Origin: an uncultured Collinsella sp.
Lineage (GTDB): Bacteria > Actinomycetota > Coriobacteriia > Coriobacteriales > Coriobacteriaceae
Direction of reading: 5' to 3'
Length of the DNA: 10,972 nucleotides
Assembly: GCA_934654605.1 (NCBI GenBank)
Contig: CAKUGH010000054.1
Span: 1 to 10,972, forward strand
The position numbers and the translations under genes were made by a program. Below are positions 4,999-10,972 of the stretch, piece by piece. Within the stretch, counting starts at the first letter, position 1. The number at the start of each line of letters is the position of its first letter. Below the pieces are notes generated by a model, which worked only from the letters and a program-made list of their open reading frames with translations, did not search any database and was not told the DNA's origin.

Positions 4999-6702
4999 AT
5001 GCCGGTGGAGCGATTAAAACAGAATCGCGACATGTTGATGGTCGCGGGCATCTTTGCGGTGCTCGCGACCATCGCGGATATGTTTCGCGATGCCGTGGGA
5101 TTCTCTTGCAGCCCCGTCTACTTGGTCCATGTCGTGGGGCACTTGGCTTTTTTCTGTGCCGCGTTCATGCTTGGCGACTACCTGATTGATCGATTCGCTA
5201 TGGCGCGCAAGAGCGAGGTTAACGGCCTTCAGCAAAACCGCGCGGGATGGTTTAACAACGTAAGTGACATCGCGTTCTCGGCTATCCCGCAGGCATATTC
5301 ACTCGGCGGCATTGTTAACCTGGGTGCGATTATCTATGCCTGTTGGGCTCCGCTGCTGGTTCTGCTGTTCCCAGGTGTGATCTGGTGGGATACTCGCCAG
5401 CAGCTCTTACAGTACAACGGAATGCCCAACGCGTTGTCGGAGGGCGCCATTACTGACCACCATCCAATACTCGACACCTATCTGTACGGATGGTTTACCG
5501 ATTTGGGTCGTGCGTTGGGAAGTGTCGACGCCGGGGTGTACGCCTTCTGCCTGGTGCAGGCTTTTCTGACGGCGTGTGCTTTGGCGTGCTGTCTGATCCT
5601 GGTGCGTCGGCTGGGCGGCCGCCGTGGTGTCTGCCTGACACTGCTGGCGTTTCTGTGCCTGTATTGGCACCTTCCCATTTATGCCTCGGCGATGGCGAAA
5701 GATGCCACCTTCCTGCCGTTTTTCCTGCTGTTCTCGGTTGCTTCCATTGAGGTCATGCACTCGAGGGGGCAGCTCCTGAGGCCCCGCGGTTTTCTTGTCG
5801 CGTACGTCGTGCTCGTGCTGCTTGTGGCGCTGACGCGCAAGACCGGTTTGATTCTCGCGCTGGTTGTCTTGATTGCCGTGTTCTTTAGGGCTACGGGTCG
5901 GCGAGGAAAACTTATCGTTGCCGCGGTCGCGGCTGGCAGCTTTCTGTTCATGGCGGTCATCATGCCCGGAGCCGTGCTTCCCGCTTTGGGGTGCGAGCCG
6001 GGTGGCAAGCAGGAGGTCTACGGTCTCATGTTTCAGCAGTCCGCGTTGCTGATGCGTGACCACGGGGACGAGGTCCCGGAATGGCAGCGCCAGGAGATCG
6101 AGCGCGCTATCGGCGAGGATGGGAAGAACAACTACACGTGGTTTTTGACCGATTCTGTTAAAGACCCTACGTTTGGTAAGGCCGACGAGCTCGATTTTGC
6201 GGCCTATTTTGGCGCGTGGGTAGCGGGGCTCCTGCAGCATCCACTTTGTTATCTCGAGGCGTATTTGGGAGTGCAGATTGGCTGGTATGCCATGCCGGCG
6301 GCGGGAAGCGAGGCCTTGTCGCCCTATGTGACTCCCGTCGACGGGCACAACGTGAGTCATGTGTTTCCCCGCTCGCGGGACCTGGGATTGAGCTGGTCCG
6401 ATGCGACCTTGGGTCGCGGCGTCGAGTCGATCGTCGCATGGTTTCAATCGACGCCGGTTGGCATGCTTGTCGGCGCCAAGGCGCTTTGGTCGACCTGGGG
6501 TATGGCGTTTCTGCTGCTGGAGGTAAAACGTCGTGCGCCCCAGAAGCTCTACCTGCTGGCGCCGCTCGTTGCGGCAAACCTTGTCCTTTGGATTTCGCCG
6601 ACATCGTACACGACCGAGTCGATGCGCTACCTGCTGCCGTTGTTGTTCTGGCTGCCCGTGAGTGCGGCGATGACTTTTGCCAGCGTCACATCGACCGAAT
6701 GA
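4999..6702 (+). CDS. DUF6020-type polytopic membrane protein (GT-C-like)
   Basis: The protein has 567 residues with about twelve hydrophobic segments (roughly 12-29, 40-62, 106-127, 176-202, 208-226, 235-250, 263-298 as two, 304-325, 403-420, 485-507, 516-534, 541-561). It resembles DUF6020 proteins: GVIWWDTRQQLLQYNG (126-141), ITDHHPILDTYLYGWF (151-166), SAMAKDATFLPFFLLF (230-245), ALTRKTGL (277-284) and RYLLPLLFWLPV (543-554). The acidic/His residues in the first extracellular loop (D131, D153, H154, H155) sit where GT-C glycosyltransferases carry catalytic residues, so lipid-linked sugar transfer to an envelope polymer is possible but unproven. The start 4 bases after the upstream stop lacks a good ribosome site, so coupling to the upstream gene is likely; ATG at 5032 or 5038 is an alternative. 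GC content rises again compared with the gene before it. Confidence 0.8.
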   Translation: MPVERLKQNRDMLMVAGIFAVLATIADMFRDAVGFSCSPVYLVHVVGHLAFFCAAFMLGDYLIDRFAMARKSEVNGLQQNRAGWFNNVSDIAFSAIPQAYSLGGIVNLGAIIYACWAPLLVLLFPGVIWWDTRQQLLQYNGMPNALSEGAITDHHPILDTYLYGWFTDLGRALGSVDAGVYAFCLVQAFLTACALACCLILVRRLGGRRGVCLTLLAFLCLYWHLPIYASAMAKDATFLPFFLLFSVASIEVMHSRGQLLRPRGFLVAYVVLVLLVALTRKTGLILALVVLIAVFFRATGRRGKLIVAAVAAGSFLFMAVIMPGAVLPALGCEPGGKQEVYGLMFQQSALLMRDHGDEVPEWQRQEIERAIGEDGKNNYTWFLTDSVKDPTFGKADELDFAAYFGAWVAGLLQHPLCYLEAYLGVQIGWYAMPAAGSEALSPYVTPVDGHNVSHVFPRSRDLGLSWSDATLGRGVESIVAWFQSTPVGMLVGAKALWSTWGMAFLLLEVKRRAPQKLYLLAPLVAANLVLWISPTSYTTESMRYLLPLLFWLPVSAAMTFASVTSTE

Positions 6703-6745
6703 AGCAGGGCCGCGTGCACATTACGCACGCGGCCCTGCTTCATTC
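6697..6745. terminator. bidirectional terminator hairpin between convergent genes
   Basis: A perfect 21-bp inverted repeat, 6697-6717 and 6725-6745, with loop ACATTAC separates the DUF6020 gene and rlmD. Its left arm overlaps the last codon and stop (TGA 6700-6702) of the DUF6020 gene. The minus-strand rlmD stop is only 6 bases from the right arm. Short T-containing sequence (CATTCATG) follows on the plus strand. It can serve both genes. Confidence 0.75.
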
Positions 6746-6751
6746 ATGTAG

Positions 6752-8065
6752 CTAGTTGCGCTTGAGGTGGACGACGGTTTCGCAGTGGAAGGTTTGCGGG
6801 AATAGGTCGACCGGCGTGATCTTGACGGGGGAGAAGGTGCCCTCCTCGACAAAGCGCTTGAGGTCGCGCGCCAGGGTGGCAGGGTCGCAGCTCACGTAGG
6901 CGACATCGCGGGCACTTGTGCTCGCGATGAGGTCGATCGCCTCGGGGGCGAGGCCCGCGCGCGGCGGATCGACCACCAAGACGTCGGCGTCCTGATCGGG
7001 GAACTCTCGCACCGCGTCGCCGCCGATGACGTCGACGTTATCGAGCTTGTTGATCTCCAGGTTGCGGCGTAGATCGCGCACGGCCGGGCCATAGGCTTCG
7101 ACGGCGGCGACAAAATCGCAGCGGCGGGCGAGCGGCAGGGTAAAGGTGCCGGCACCGCAGTACAGGTCCACGGCCAGTTCGTCTTCCTGCGGGTCGAGCG
7201 CTTCCATGACGAGCTCGATTAAAATCTCGGCACCCTTGGTGTTGACCTGGAAAAACGACGGGGCGGACAAGCGCATCTGACCCTCGGCGATATTCTCGGT
7301 CCACGAGCCTTCGCCGGCGAGCATCTCGACCTTGGAGACGCGGCGGGCCTTCTTTTCACCCTTGCTCATCACGCGCACGATGCTCGTGGGATGAGCAGCG
7401 TCTGCCAGCACGCGGGAGACCTGCGAGCGCGGGAAAGAGCCCGTGGGGGTCCAGAGTGCGACCTCGAGCGCCTTGGTGCGGCGCGAGGCGCGAATGCCCA
7501 CGCGCTCAAGGCCCAGGTCGTGGCTACCGCTCAGGTAATTGAGCGCGCCGACGACCGATTTGAGCGCCTTGGGGAAGCGCTTGTCGAACAATGGGCATGA
7601 ATCGACGGTCACGATCTTGCTGGGATCGACGCCGTGCATGCCAAGGCGCACGCGACCGTTGACAACGGTCGGCTCGAGCTCAATTTTATTGCGGTAGCCC
7701 CAGTCGTCCTTGGTATGGCGGATGGGCTGCACCAGCTCATCGACCTGCTCGGGGGTGAACTTGCCGATGCGCTCGAGCGTGGAGCGCAGGTTTTGCTCCT
7801 TGGCGGCAAGCTGGGCGGTGCGCGAGAGATTACCCCACGAGCAGCCGCCGCAAATGCCCACGAAGGGGCAGGGAGGCTGAATGCGATCGGGGCTCGGCTC
7901 CAGAATCTCGGTGGTGCGGGCGCGCATAAATGACTTGCCGTCCTGAACGACCTCGGCCTCGACGGTGTCGCCTGCCACGGCGCCCTGCACAAAGACGGCC
8001 TTGCCGTTGTCGGCGTGTGCCAGTCCGTCGGCGCCGTAGGTCATCGATTCTATGGTGAGCTTCAT
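6752..8065 (-). CDS. rlmD: 23S rRNA (uracil-5-)-methyltransferase, RlmD/RumA type
   Basis: With the start at 8065 the protein has 437 residues. It transfers a methyl group from S-adenosylmethionine to C5 of a uridine in 23S rRNA. A TRAM RNA-binding domain (about 1-58) is followed by a [4Fe-4S] site (C66, C72, C75, with C157 in SCPLF as likely fourth ligand), the central domain, APSFFQVN (268-275), the SAM site VDLYCGAGTFTL (299-310), VVDPPRAGL (364-372), the catalytic YVSCDPATLARDL (390-402, nucleophile C393) and FPQTFHCETVVHL (422-434, base E429). An in-frame extension to 8143 would run through the ppk1 terminator, so the later ATG, preceded by AGGCAGGG, is chosen. In Gram-positives one enzyme can methylate both U747 and U1939, so the target position is uncertain. 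No promoter is evident in the short gap after the ppk1 terminator. Confidence 0.93.
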   Translation of the reverse strand: MKLTIESMTYGADGLAHADNGKAVFVQGAVAGDTVEAEVVQDGKSFMRARTTEILEPSPDRIQPPCPFVGICGGCSWGNLSRTAQLAAKEQNLRSTLERIGKFTPEQVDELVQPIRHTKDDWGYRNKIELEPTVVNGRVRLGMHGVDPSKIVTVDSCPLFDKRFPKALKSVVGALNYLSGSHDLGLERVGIRASRRTKALEVALWTPTGSFPRSQVSRVLADAAHPTSIVRVMSKGEKKARRVSKVEMLAGEGSWTENIAEGQMRLSAPSFFQVNTKGAEILIELVMEALDPQEDELAVDLYCGAGTFTLPLARRCDFVAAVEAYGPAVRDLRRNLEINKLDNVDVIGGDAVREFPDQDADVLVVDPPRAGLAPEAIDLIASTSARDVAYVSCDPATLARDLKRFVEEGTFSPVKITPVDLFPQTFHCETVVHLKRN

Positions 8066-8110
8066 ATCCCTGCCTGTCATTCGCGTTGTTGTCCGCAACC
8101 ATGGTAGCAG

Positions 8111-8156
8111 GGAAAAGCGCCCCGCATCCGAGGCTTTCCTCAAATGCGGGGCGCTT
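8111..8156 (-). terminator. Rho-independent terminator of ppk1
   Basis: On the minus strand the stem AAGCGCCCCGCAT (8156-8144) pairs perfectly over 13 bp with 8127-8115. After a 2-by-2 internal mismatch it continues as GAGG/CCTC (8141-8138 with 8133-8130). TTTTCCC follows directly. It lies 23 bases after the ppk1 stop and 45 bases before the rlmD start. Confidence 0.85.
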
Positions 8157-8177
8157 CTACAAACCGCTTCTACAAAC
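8153..8177. repeat. 12-bp tandem direct repeat
   Basis: GCTTCTACAAAC occurs at 8153-8164 and again at 8166-8177, separated by one C, between the ppk1 stop and its terminator. The first copy shares GCTT with the base of the terminator stem. It looks like a small slippage duplication. No function is evident. Confidence 0.8.
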
Positions 8178-8179
8178 GT

Positions 8180-10561
8180 CTATTTCGTCTTGCCGGTAAT
8201 GAGCGTCTTAAGACCCAGGCCGATCAGGCCCAGACCCATGCGCACGCGACCGGGGCGATGGCGCTCGATGGCCTTGGTCTTGCCAGCGGGCTTCTCGCGA
8301 CGGGCGCTCGTCTCGGGCGCGGGCTTGGTGACCTGCGGCTCGGGCTGAGGCGCAGGCTCGGGCTCAATGACGGTCGCCTGGACCTTCTGAACCTCGGGCG
8401 TGGCCGGCAGCGGCTCAGGAGCAGGGGCGGGCTTTGTCTCGGCGGCGTCGGCGTTGCGATAGGCACGCTCCAGCAGGGCTTCCTGCGAGTTGAAGGGCTT
8501 CTCGCCCTCTGCGCGCTCCACGGGAACCCAGGTGCCGTCGCTCGTGAGGCTGCGGGCCTTCACGTTGTCGCGCAGCTGCATGCCCATGTACTCGTGCACC
8601 AGGGCGCGGCAGGTGGGGTCGAGCACGGGGAAGGCGATCTCCACGCGGTGCTCGGTGTTGCGTGTCATCATGTCGGCCGAGCTCAGGTAGATCATGTCCG
8701 AGTCCACGCCAAAGGCGTAAACGCGCGCATGCTCCAAAAAGCGTCCGACGATGGAACGGACGTGCACGTTTTCGGTCTTGCCCGGGACGCCCGGCTTGAG
8801 GCACGAGATGCCGCGGATGATCATGTCCACCCGCACGCCGGCGCACGATGCCTCGGCGATCTTATCGATGACCTCGCGGTCGGTGAGCGAGTTGAGCTTA
8901 AAGAACACGCGGGCGGGCTCGCCGGCGAGGGCACGCTGGATCTCGCGGTCCAGGCCGCGCATGATGAGCGGCTTGAGGCCCACGGGCGCCACGCCCAGGA
9001 AGCGGTAATCGCCGCGCAGGTTGCCCAGCGACAGGTTGCGGAAGAACAGGTTGGCGTCCTCACCGATGCCGGGATGGGCGGTCATGAGCATAAAGTCGCT
9101 GTAGAGCTTGGCCGTCTTTTCGTTAAAGTTGCCGGTGCCCAACAGCGTCAGGCGCGTAAGCGCCATGCCCTCGCGATAGGTGAGCTGGCAGATCTTGGAG
9201 TGGCACTTAAAGCCCTCGGAGCCGTAGATGACGGTGCAGCCGGCCTCCTCCAAGCGCTCGGCCCACTCGATGTTGTTCTGCTCGTCAAAGCGGGCGCGGA
9301 GCTCCATGAGCACCGTGACCTCCTTGCCGTTCTCGGCGGCATCGATGAGAGACTCGCACAGGCGGCTCTGCTTGGCCACGCGGTAGAGCGTGATGCGCAG
9401 CGAGATACACTCGGGGTCGTAGGCGGCCTCGTGCACCAGGTCCAAAAACGGGTTCATGGCCTCATAGGGATAAAAGAGCAGTTTGTCGTGCTGCAGTACC
9501 TGCTCGCGGATGGAGCGGGTCATGTCGATGGTGGGGTTGGGCTGCGGCTTAAACGGCGTAAAGAGCAACTCGTTGCGCAGGTGCTCGGGAATTTTGCCCT
9601 CAATGCCAAAGACGTAGCCCAGGTTGAGCGGGATATCGCAGGTAAAGACCGAGCGGCGCGAAAGCTCAAGCGCCTTGCGGATGGTCTTGAGCGTTTGCTT
9701 CTCGAGCGAACCCGAGACGGCGAGCACTACCGGCTGCAGACGCAGGCGCTTCTTGAGGATGCGCTTCATGTGCTGGCGGTAGTCCTCTTCCTCCTCGACG
9801 CCCTCGCCGTCCGGATCGATGTCGGCGTTGCGGGTGACGCGGATGAGCGCGCGGTCGAGCGGCTTATAGGAGCCGAAGCAGCTGTCCAGGCAGGCAAGGA
9901 TGACGTCCTCGAGCAGGATGTAGGAATAGGTGCCGGTGGGCGAGGGAATCTCGACCACGCGGTTCATCGAGGCGGGAATCTCGATGAGGCCCAGCAGACT
10001 CTCCTCGTCGGTGACGCCGTCCAGGCCGCAGGCCAGGTAGAGAGCGCCGTTGCGCAGGTTGGGGAAGGGGTGGCGCGGGTCGATCACCAGCGGCGAGATG
10101 ACCGGCGACACGTAGGCCTGGAAGTAGCGGGTGACAAAGGTGCGCTCCTCGGGCGTGAGCGATTCGACACGCGCGCGGTGGACGCCCAGGGCGTCGAGTT
10201 TGCCCTCGATACTTTTAAAAATGGACTCCCAGCGGTCGAGGAGCCCGGGCAACTCAGCCACGACGGCTTCGACCTGCTCCGAGGCAGTCATATTGCTCTT
10301 GTTGTCCACGGGTTGCTTTTTGAGTTCGGCCAGGTCGGACAGGCCGCCCACGCGGACCATAAGGAACTCGTCGAGGTTGGACTCGAAGATCGAGACGAAC
10401 TTAAGGCGCTCGAACAGCGGCACGGACTCATCGAAGGCCTCGTCGAGCACACGGTTGTCAAAGCGTAGCCAGCTGAGCTCTCGGTTCTGCGTGTACGAGA
10501 AGTCGCGCGGCGGTTTACGCAGCTTTGCGGCGGCTTGCTTTTTTTCGATTTTGCTCGGCAT
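8180..10561 (-). CDS. ppk1: polyphosphate kinase PPK1 with C-terminal extension
   Basis: With the start at 10561 the protein has 793 residues. PPK1 makes inorganic polyphosphate from ATP, reversibly, through a phosphohistidine. Visible are the N-terminal domain start NRELSWLRFDNRVLDEA (26-42) and SNLDEFLMVRV (61-71), LLFYPYEAMNPFLDLV (361-376), SLRITLYRVAKQS (387-399), the phosphorylated-His motif GFKCHSKICQ (450-459, H454), LLGTGNFNEKTAKLYSDF (473-490), and the second conserved His in GRFLEHARVYAFG (606-618, H611), then SSADMMTRNTEHRVE (627-641). The usual family end is near residue 705. About 88 extra residues follow: a Pro/Glu/Ala linker (708-750), a basic stretch, and a hydrophobic Gly-rich tail RVRMGLGLIGLGLKTLITG (772-790). 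The start is supported by AGGTG six to ten bases upstream; a 15-residue GTG extension to 10606 lacks a ribosome site. Confidence 0.96.
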   Translation of the reverse strand: MPSKIEKKQAAAKLRKPPRDFSYTQNRELSWLRFDNRVLDEAFDESVPLFERLKFVSIFESNLDEFLMVRVGGLSDLAELKKQPVDNKSNMTASEQVEAVVAELPGLLDRWESIFKSIEGKLDALGVHRARVESLTPEERTFVTRYFQAYVSPVISPLVIDPRHPFPNLRNGALYLACGLDGVTDEESLLGLIEIPASMNRVVEIPSPTGTYSYILLEDVILACLDSCFGSYKPLDRALIRVTRNADIDPDGEGVEEEEDYRQHMKRILKKRLRLQPVVLAVSGSLEKQTLKTIRKALELSRRSVFTCDIPLNLGYVFGIEGKIPEHLRNELLFTPFKPQPNPTIDMTRSIREQVLQHDKLLFYPYEAMNPFLDLVHEAAYDPECISLRITLYRVAKQSRLCESLIDAAENGKEVTVLMELRARFDEQNNIEWAERLEEAGCTVIYGSEGFKCHSKICQLTYREGMALTRLTLLGTGNFNEKTAKLYSDFMLMTAHPGIGEDANLFFRNLSLGNLRGDYRFLGVAPVGLKPLIMRGLDREIQRALAGEPARVFFKLNSLTDREVIDKIAEASCAGVRVDMIIRGISCLKPGVPGKTENVHVRSIVGRFLEHARVYAFGVDSDMIYLSSADMMTRNTEHRVEIAFPVLDPTCRALVHEYMGMQLRDNVKARSLTSDGTWVPVERAEGEKPFNSQEALLERAYRNADAAETKPAPAPEPLPATPEVQKVQATVIEPEPAPQPEPQVTKPAPETSARREKPAGKTKAIERHRPGRVRMGLGLIGLGLKTLITGKTK

Positions 10562-10660
10562 ATGCACCTGTCCGTTCAGTCCCAACAGGGGACGGTAGCC
10601 TAACACTATTCACTATTGTCTCAATTTAGTCGACTTGTGGCACGGACGTATTGTGCGAAC
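10562..10660 (-). promoter_or_regulatory. ppk1 5' leader with small hairpin
   Basis: This is the region between the ppk1 start and the candidate promoter. GTCCC (10579-10583) and GGGAC (10589-10593) form a 5-bp stem with a 5-base loop close to the ribosome site. A second possible promoter, TTGAGA (10619-10624) 16 bases from TAGGCT (10597-10602), lies within it, with a poor -10. No PHO-box-like direct repeats were recognised. Confidence 0.3.
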
Positions 10661-10690
10661 GGTATCTTTACCTACTTCTTACGCTGTCAA
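10661..10690 (-). promoter_or_regulatory. ppk1: candidate ppk1 promoter
   Basis: On the minus strand a perfect TTGACA (10690-10685) is followed after 18 bases by GATACC (10666-10661). The -35 is consensus, the -10 is weak (three of six). It would start transcription roughly 90 bases before the ppk1 ATG. Confidence 0.35.
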
Positions 10691-10729
10691 GGCATGCAAC
10701 TAACTGCCCGAGTCGTTTTGCAAGCAATT

Positions 10730-10758
10730 TATATCCTCACTCAACTGGTGAGGATATA
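10730..10758. repeat. 11-bp inverted repeat
   Basis: TATATCCTCAC (10730-10740) and GTGAGGATATA (10748-10758) are perfectly complementary around a 7-base spacer. No T-tract follows on either strand, so a terminator is unlikely. The centre lies about 43 bases upstream of the TATAAT box at 10784, where an activator or operator site could sit. Confidence 0.6.
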
Positions 10759-10783
10759 TGAATAAGAATGATTAAGAGCTGAA

Positions 10784-10789
10784 TATAAT
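10784..10789 (+). promoter_or_regulatory. consensus -10 box reading rightwards
   Basis: TATAAT is a perfect consensus -10. No recognisable -35 lies 16-18 bases upstream, which fits a promoter needing an activator, possibly bound at the inverted repeat 10730-10758. In AT-rich DNA such a box can also occur by chance. Transcription would start near 10796. Confidence 0.35.
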
Positions 10790-10806
10790 CGAATCCAAAT
10801 CGAATC
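10787..10806. repeat. 9-bp direct repeat with 11-bp period
   Basis: AATCGAATC occurs at 10787-10795 and 10798-10806, one helical turn apart. It spans the expected transcription start of the TATAAT box and abuts the ATG at 10807. The placement would suit a repressor binding the same DNA face twice. Confidence 0.5.
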
Positions 10807-10932
10807 ATGGACAAACGTCGTATATATGCAGAAATCGGTTTAAGCTATGCAATTCCTAAACGTGGATATATTTGTGCGATCGGTCTTAATTCCTTAGAAA
10901 AAAGAACGTTTACCTTTGAAAACCTGCTTTAG
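10807..10932 (+). CDS. 41-residue ORF, hypothetical or leader peptide
   Basis: ATG 10807 to TAG 10930-10932 encodes 41 residues beginning MDKRRIYAEI and ending TFTFENLL. It is basic with mixed hydrophobic residues and has no known motif, signal peptide or transmembrane helix. There is no Shine-Dalgarno sequence. If the TATAAT box at 10784 is used, the transcript would have a leader of only about 10 bases, so it could be translated as a nearly leaderless message. It may also be a gene remnant or chance ORF. A possible downstream gene starts 16-29 bases after its stop. Confidence 0.3.
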   Translation: MDKRRIYAEIGLSYAIPKRGYICAIGLNSLEKRTFTFENLL

Positions 10933-10972
10933 AGAACCGAAGTGCATCATGGGGGAATCATATGCGATATAC

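Larger units (their letters stand above)
10691..10972. other. AT-rich region of unknown role right of ppk1
   Basis: Base composition changes sharply to AT-rich after about 10,600 and stays so to the window edge. The region holds an inverted repeat (10730-10758), a consensus TATAAT, a phased direct repeat, a 41-codon ORF, and possibly the start of a further plus-strand gene: ATG at 10949, or ATG at 10962 preceded at five bases by GGGGGA. Only 4-8 codons of that gene are inside the window. On the minus strand a frame from the right edge ends at 10893 without a recognisable product. The change suggests an acquired segment or its border. Confidence 0.4.

Noticed and set aside
8066..8143. N-terminal extension of RlmD to 463 residues
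   Set aside because: It would begin inside the ppk1 terminator hairpin. The TRAM domain starts naturally at the ATG at 8065.
8144..10468. 774-codon open frame on the plus strand opposite ppk1
   Set aside because: It is fully antisense to a complete, motif-rich ppk1. Its composition (His, Ala, Gly, Leu, Val rich, without domains) is what a GC-rich gene gives in the complementary frame.

Overview
The window reads as a chromosomal segment from a high-GC Gram-positive gut anaerobe of the Coriobacteriia, most likely Collinsella or a close relative. This rests on the GC-rich codon use of the housekeeping genes, AGGAG-type ribosome sites, the mix of families (P1 peptidase, Maf, DJ-1, DUF6020, zinc-ribbon membrane proteins, PPK1 with a long tail) and the many strong intergenic palindromes. 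No database search was possible, so the genus is an inference.

Layout. Bases 1-76 may be the 3' end of a plus-strand gene. Bases 77-443 have no convincing gene but hold two large nested inverted repeats, each with a related core of about 68 bp in its loop. Bases 444-2667 are a minus-strand group: a DJ-1/PfpI protein overlaps a Maf nucleotide pyrophosphatase by 4 bp, and after a hairpin comes a self-processing P1-family (DmpA/NylC-like) peptidase. Bases 2872-6702 run on the plus strand: a small one-pass membrane protein with a C-terminal zinc ribbon, a long palindrome, a secreted-domain membrane protein with the same kind of zinc ribbon, and, 4 bases later, a polytopic DUF6020-type protein. 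A 21-bp-stem hairpin separates these from a convergent minus-strand pair: an RlmD-type 23S rRNA m5U methyltransferase (6752-8065) and polyphosphate kinase PPK1 (8180-10561), with a terminator between them. The last 411 bases are AT-rich. They carry the ppk1 upstream region, an 11-bp inverted repeat, a perfect TATAAT box, a helically phased direct repeat and a 41-codon ORF of unknown status.

How the genes may work together. DJ-1 and Maf form a tight, translationally coupled pair with plausible house-cleaning roles (protein or metabolite damage, non-canonical nucleotides). The 3351-6702 pair looks like a cell-envelope unit: an extracellular sensor or binding-like domain tied to a cytoplasmic zinc ribbon, with a multi-pass membrane protein resembling GT-C glycosyltransferases. 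RlmD and PPK1 are ordinary core functions.

The most interesting observation is at 56-431. Two loci carry a conserved core (about 68 bp) with covarying inner hairpins, enclosed by long perfect or near-perfect arms whose sequence differs completely between the copies. Relative to the flanking convergent genes, each copy lies in the same orientation in the 3' region. This looks like either a structured 3'-UTR RNA/terminator element or a small mobile element that settles in the loops of palindromes.
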